Below the pieces are notes generated by a model that saw only the letters and a list, made by a program, of their open reading frames with translations, made no database searches and was not told where the DNA came from. The position numbers and the translations under genes are program-made. From contig JBBPXY010000010.1 in NCBI GenBank assembly GCA_038200435.1, forward strand, positions 1-30,465: a DNA stretch of 30,465 nt, in the 5' to 3' direction. Numbering within the stretch: position 1 is the first letter of the stretch; every line of letters starts with the position of its first letter. This stretch comes from JBBPXY01 sp038200435. GTDB lineage: Bacteria > Actinomycetota > Thermoleophilia > Solirubrobacterales > Solirubrobacteraceae. Positions 29,343 through 30,465 of this stretch are shown here, piece by piece.

Positions 29343-30465
29343 CTACGGATTGCTGTCTGGGGCTGTGATGTCCTGGGGAACTGGGGCGTCGCTTGTGGGG
29401 TCAGAGGCGGCGGCGGCGTGGGAGGTGGGGGCGCTGTTCGGTTGATCGGTGCTGTCTGGGGTTCCATCGCCGCGGGCACTCGGGGTGCTATTGGGTTGTG
29501 GTCGTGTTTCGCTGCCGCTGGCCTGGCTGTGATTGCCGTCGCCGTGCAGCGACCGCCGAGAAGGGGTCTGCCCGGCCTGGGTGCTCCCCCGCAATGGACT
29601 TGAGAGCCGTCCGGAGCTGTGGTCTGGATTGCTTTGGTGGCTACCGGTCTGGTTGTGTCCGCGGCGGCTGCTCGTACCGTGTTGAGCTGCGCCGCGCGCG
29701 AGTTGCGGCGCTCGGGACGGGGAACTGGTGCGCGGTGAGGGTTCGCGGCGGGCAGTGAGGGCGCTCGCTCGAAGGGCGCTCGCTCGATCTTGTACTTCGC
29801 GCTCTCCTCGATGGTTGTGCACGCCGACGTGGCTGCTGTGCGGGTGTGTGTGGGACCCGCTGGTCAGCCCGATACTCGTGCCGGTGACCGCGAGGACAGC
29901 GGCGATTTTGGCGGCGGTCGCCAGCCCGCCTACGCCCAAGCCGGCTGCAGAGGTTCCCGGGCCGTCGGTAACCCAGTTGAGTAGCGGAAGCGGAGTGATC
30001 GCACTGACCGCCGATCGCATGCCCGAACGCGCGCGATGGACAAGCTGGCGAAAAGCGTTCTCGCTGAGACCCATCGCGTGCGCGGCCTGGCTACCGCTCT
30101 GACCCTCGAACGCGGTCAACGTGAGCGCTGCGCGTTGGCTTTCCGGTAGCCGAGCGAGCGCCGTGAGAGCTTCAGCGAGCGATAAGCGCCCGGCTGCGAG
30201 GTCTTCGGTCAGTGCGGGAGCCGCGAGAGACGCAGGGATCTCCCCATCGTTGTATCCCCGCTTGGTGATCGTGCTGAGCGCTGCGTTGTGGACAATGCGA
30301 TGAAGCCACGCACGAACCTCAACCACTTCAGCACCATCGAGCAGCGCCGACCACGAGCTCAGCATCGCCTGCTGCACCACGTCCTCAACGCGGTCCGCAC
30401 GAACGATGCGAACCGCGTGAGCGCGCAGCTCACTCACGTAGCGCTCGAAGATCACCGCGAACGCG
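29343..30465 (-). CDS. ECF-type sigma factor with fused membrane segment and long polar tail (5' end outside window)
   Basis: 373 residues are visible; the frame stays open to the window edge ('AFAV' before 'IFERYVSEL'), so the true start lies outside. Counting from the GTG at 30455, region 2 is partly present ('RVEDVVQQAMLSSWSALL', 22-39) and region 4 spans about 93-146 ('LPESQRAALTLTAFEGQSGS', 'LSENAFRQLVHRARSGM'). A hydrophobic segment follows (about 171-197), then a 170-residue tail rich in Ser, His, Gln, Pro and Thr that should lie outside the membrane. Third-position GC is lower than in most genes of the window. Sigma factors with built-in membrane tails are known in Actinobacteria, and here the tail may replace an anti-sigma factor. 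Confidence 0.8.
   Translation of the reverse strand, partial: AFAVIFERYVSELRAHAVRIVRADRVEDVVQQAMLSSWSALLDGAEVVEVRAWLHRIVHNAALSTITKRGYNDGEIPASLAAPALTEDLAAGRLSLAEALTALARLPESQRAALTLTAFEGQSGSQAAHAMGLSENAFRQLVHRARSGMRSAVSAITPLPLLNWVTDGPGTSAAGLGVGGLATAAKIAAVLAVTGTSIGLTSGSHTHPHSSHVGVHNHRGEREVQDRASALRASALTARREPSPRTSSPSRAPQLARGAAQHGTSSRRGHNQTGSHQSNPDHSSGRLSSPLRGSTQAGQTPSRRSLHGDGNHSQASGSETRPQPNSTPSARGDGTPDSTDQPNSAPTSHAAAASDPTSDAPVPQDITAPDSNP

Noticed and set aside
29343..30455. Long plus-strand frames over the sigma factor tail (29337-30303)
   Set aside because: They are shadows of the minus-strand sigma gene; their translations are Trp/Gly/Cys-rich without motifs.

Overview
This is a very GC-rich, gene-dense bacterial window. 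Strong third-position GC, many GTG and TTG starts, long chains of 4-nt stop/start overlaps and Sec-lipoproteins all point to a high-GC actinobacterium. The combination of ccmABCD fused to hemA-hemC-cobA/hemD, the lipoprotein types and the 'GTFTHTD' surface-protein relic suggests the Thermoleophilia/Solirubrobacterales lineage. That placement is an inference from gene content, not a measured phylogeny.

Layout, left to right. Positions 1-141 hold the C-terminus of an IS481-type transposase whose stop abuts the stop of a convergent lipoprotein gene. Molybdenum-cofactor gene moaC follows, then a three-gene cassette (NAD(P)-binding epimerase-like protein, ECF41 sigma factor, small four-helix membrane protein) preceded by a near-perfect ECF41 promoter. 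A second molybdopterin gene (moaB/mog type) then begins a nine-gene chain on the plus strand (3437-11530): moaB, ccmA, ccmB, ccmC, a ccmD-like gene, hemA, hemC, a cobA-hemD fusion, a SAM hydroxide adenosyltransferase (DUF62) and birA. The chain couples tetrapyrrole synthesis (hemA, hemC, cobA-hemD) to heme handling for cytochrome c (ccmABCD). hemB, hemL, ccmE and ccmF are not here.

Positions 11747-14461 (minus) encode a large SF2 helicase with an acidic insert and a long charged tail. Divergent from it lie a TlpA-type thioredoxin lipoprotein, a GNAT protein, a GalT-like HIT-superfamily nucleotidyltransferase and an AEC-family transporter. After a 345-bp non-coding gap come dtd and a short-chain dehydrogenase that overlap tail to tail by 148 bp, then a conserved protein of unknown function. 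A dipeptide/oligopeptide ABC importer (minus strand, order dppC-dppA-dppB-dppD-dppF) runs from 25752 to 19940.

The right part is regulatory and accessory. It has tRNA-Arg(CCU), then two divergent DUF2294 (MpsC-like) genes separated by a region full of inverted repeats and a sigma-70-type promoter. The second DUF2294 gene is translationally coupled to an ECF sigma factor with no recognisable anti-sigma gene. A small membrane protein and a VOC protein follow. From about 28475 onward coding density falls. A 42-nt piece of tRNA-Ala(CGC), running from the anticodon loop to the 3' end, sits at 28684-28725 and looks like the attachment-site scar of an integrated element. Beyond it are a decayed surface-protein fragment and a sigma factor with a fused membrane segment and a long Ser/His/Pro-rich tail, cut by the window end.

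Best candidates for new biology: the self-contained ECF41 cassette inserted between two Moco genes, the DUF2294-ECF module with its operator-like repeats, and the tRNA-Ala scar that predicts an element extending past the right edge.
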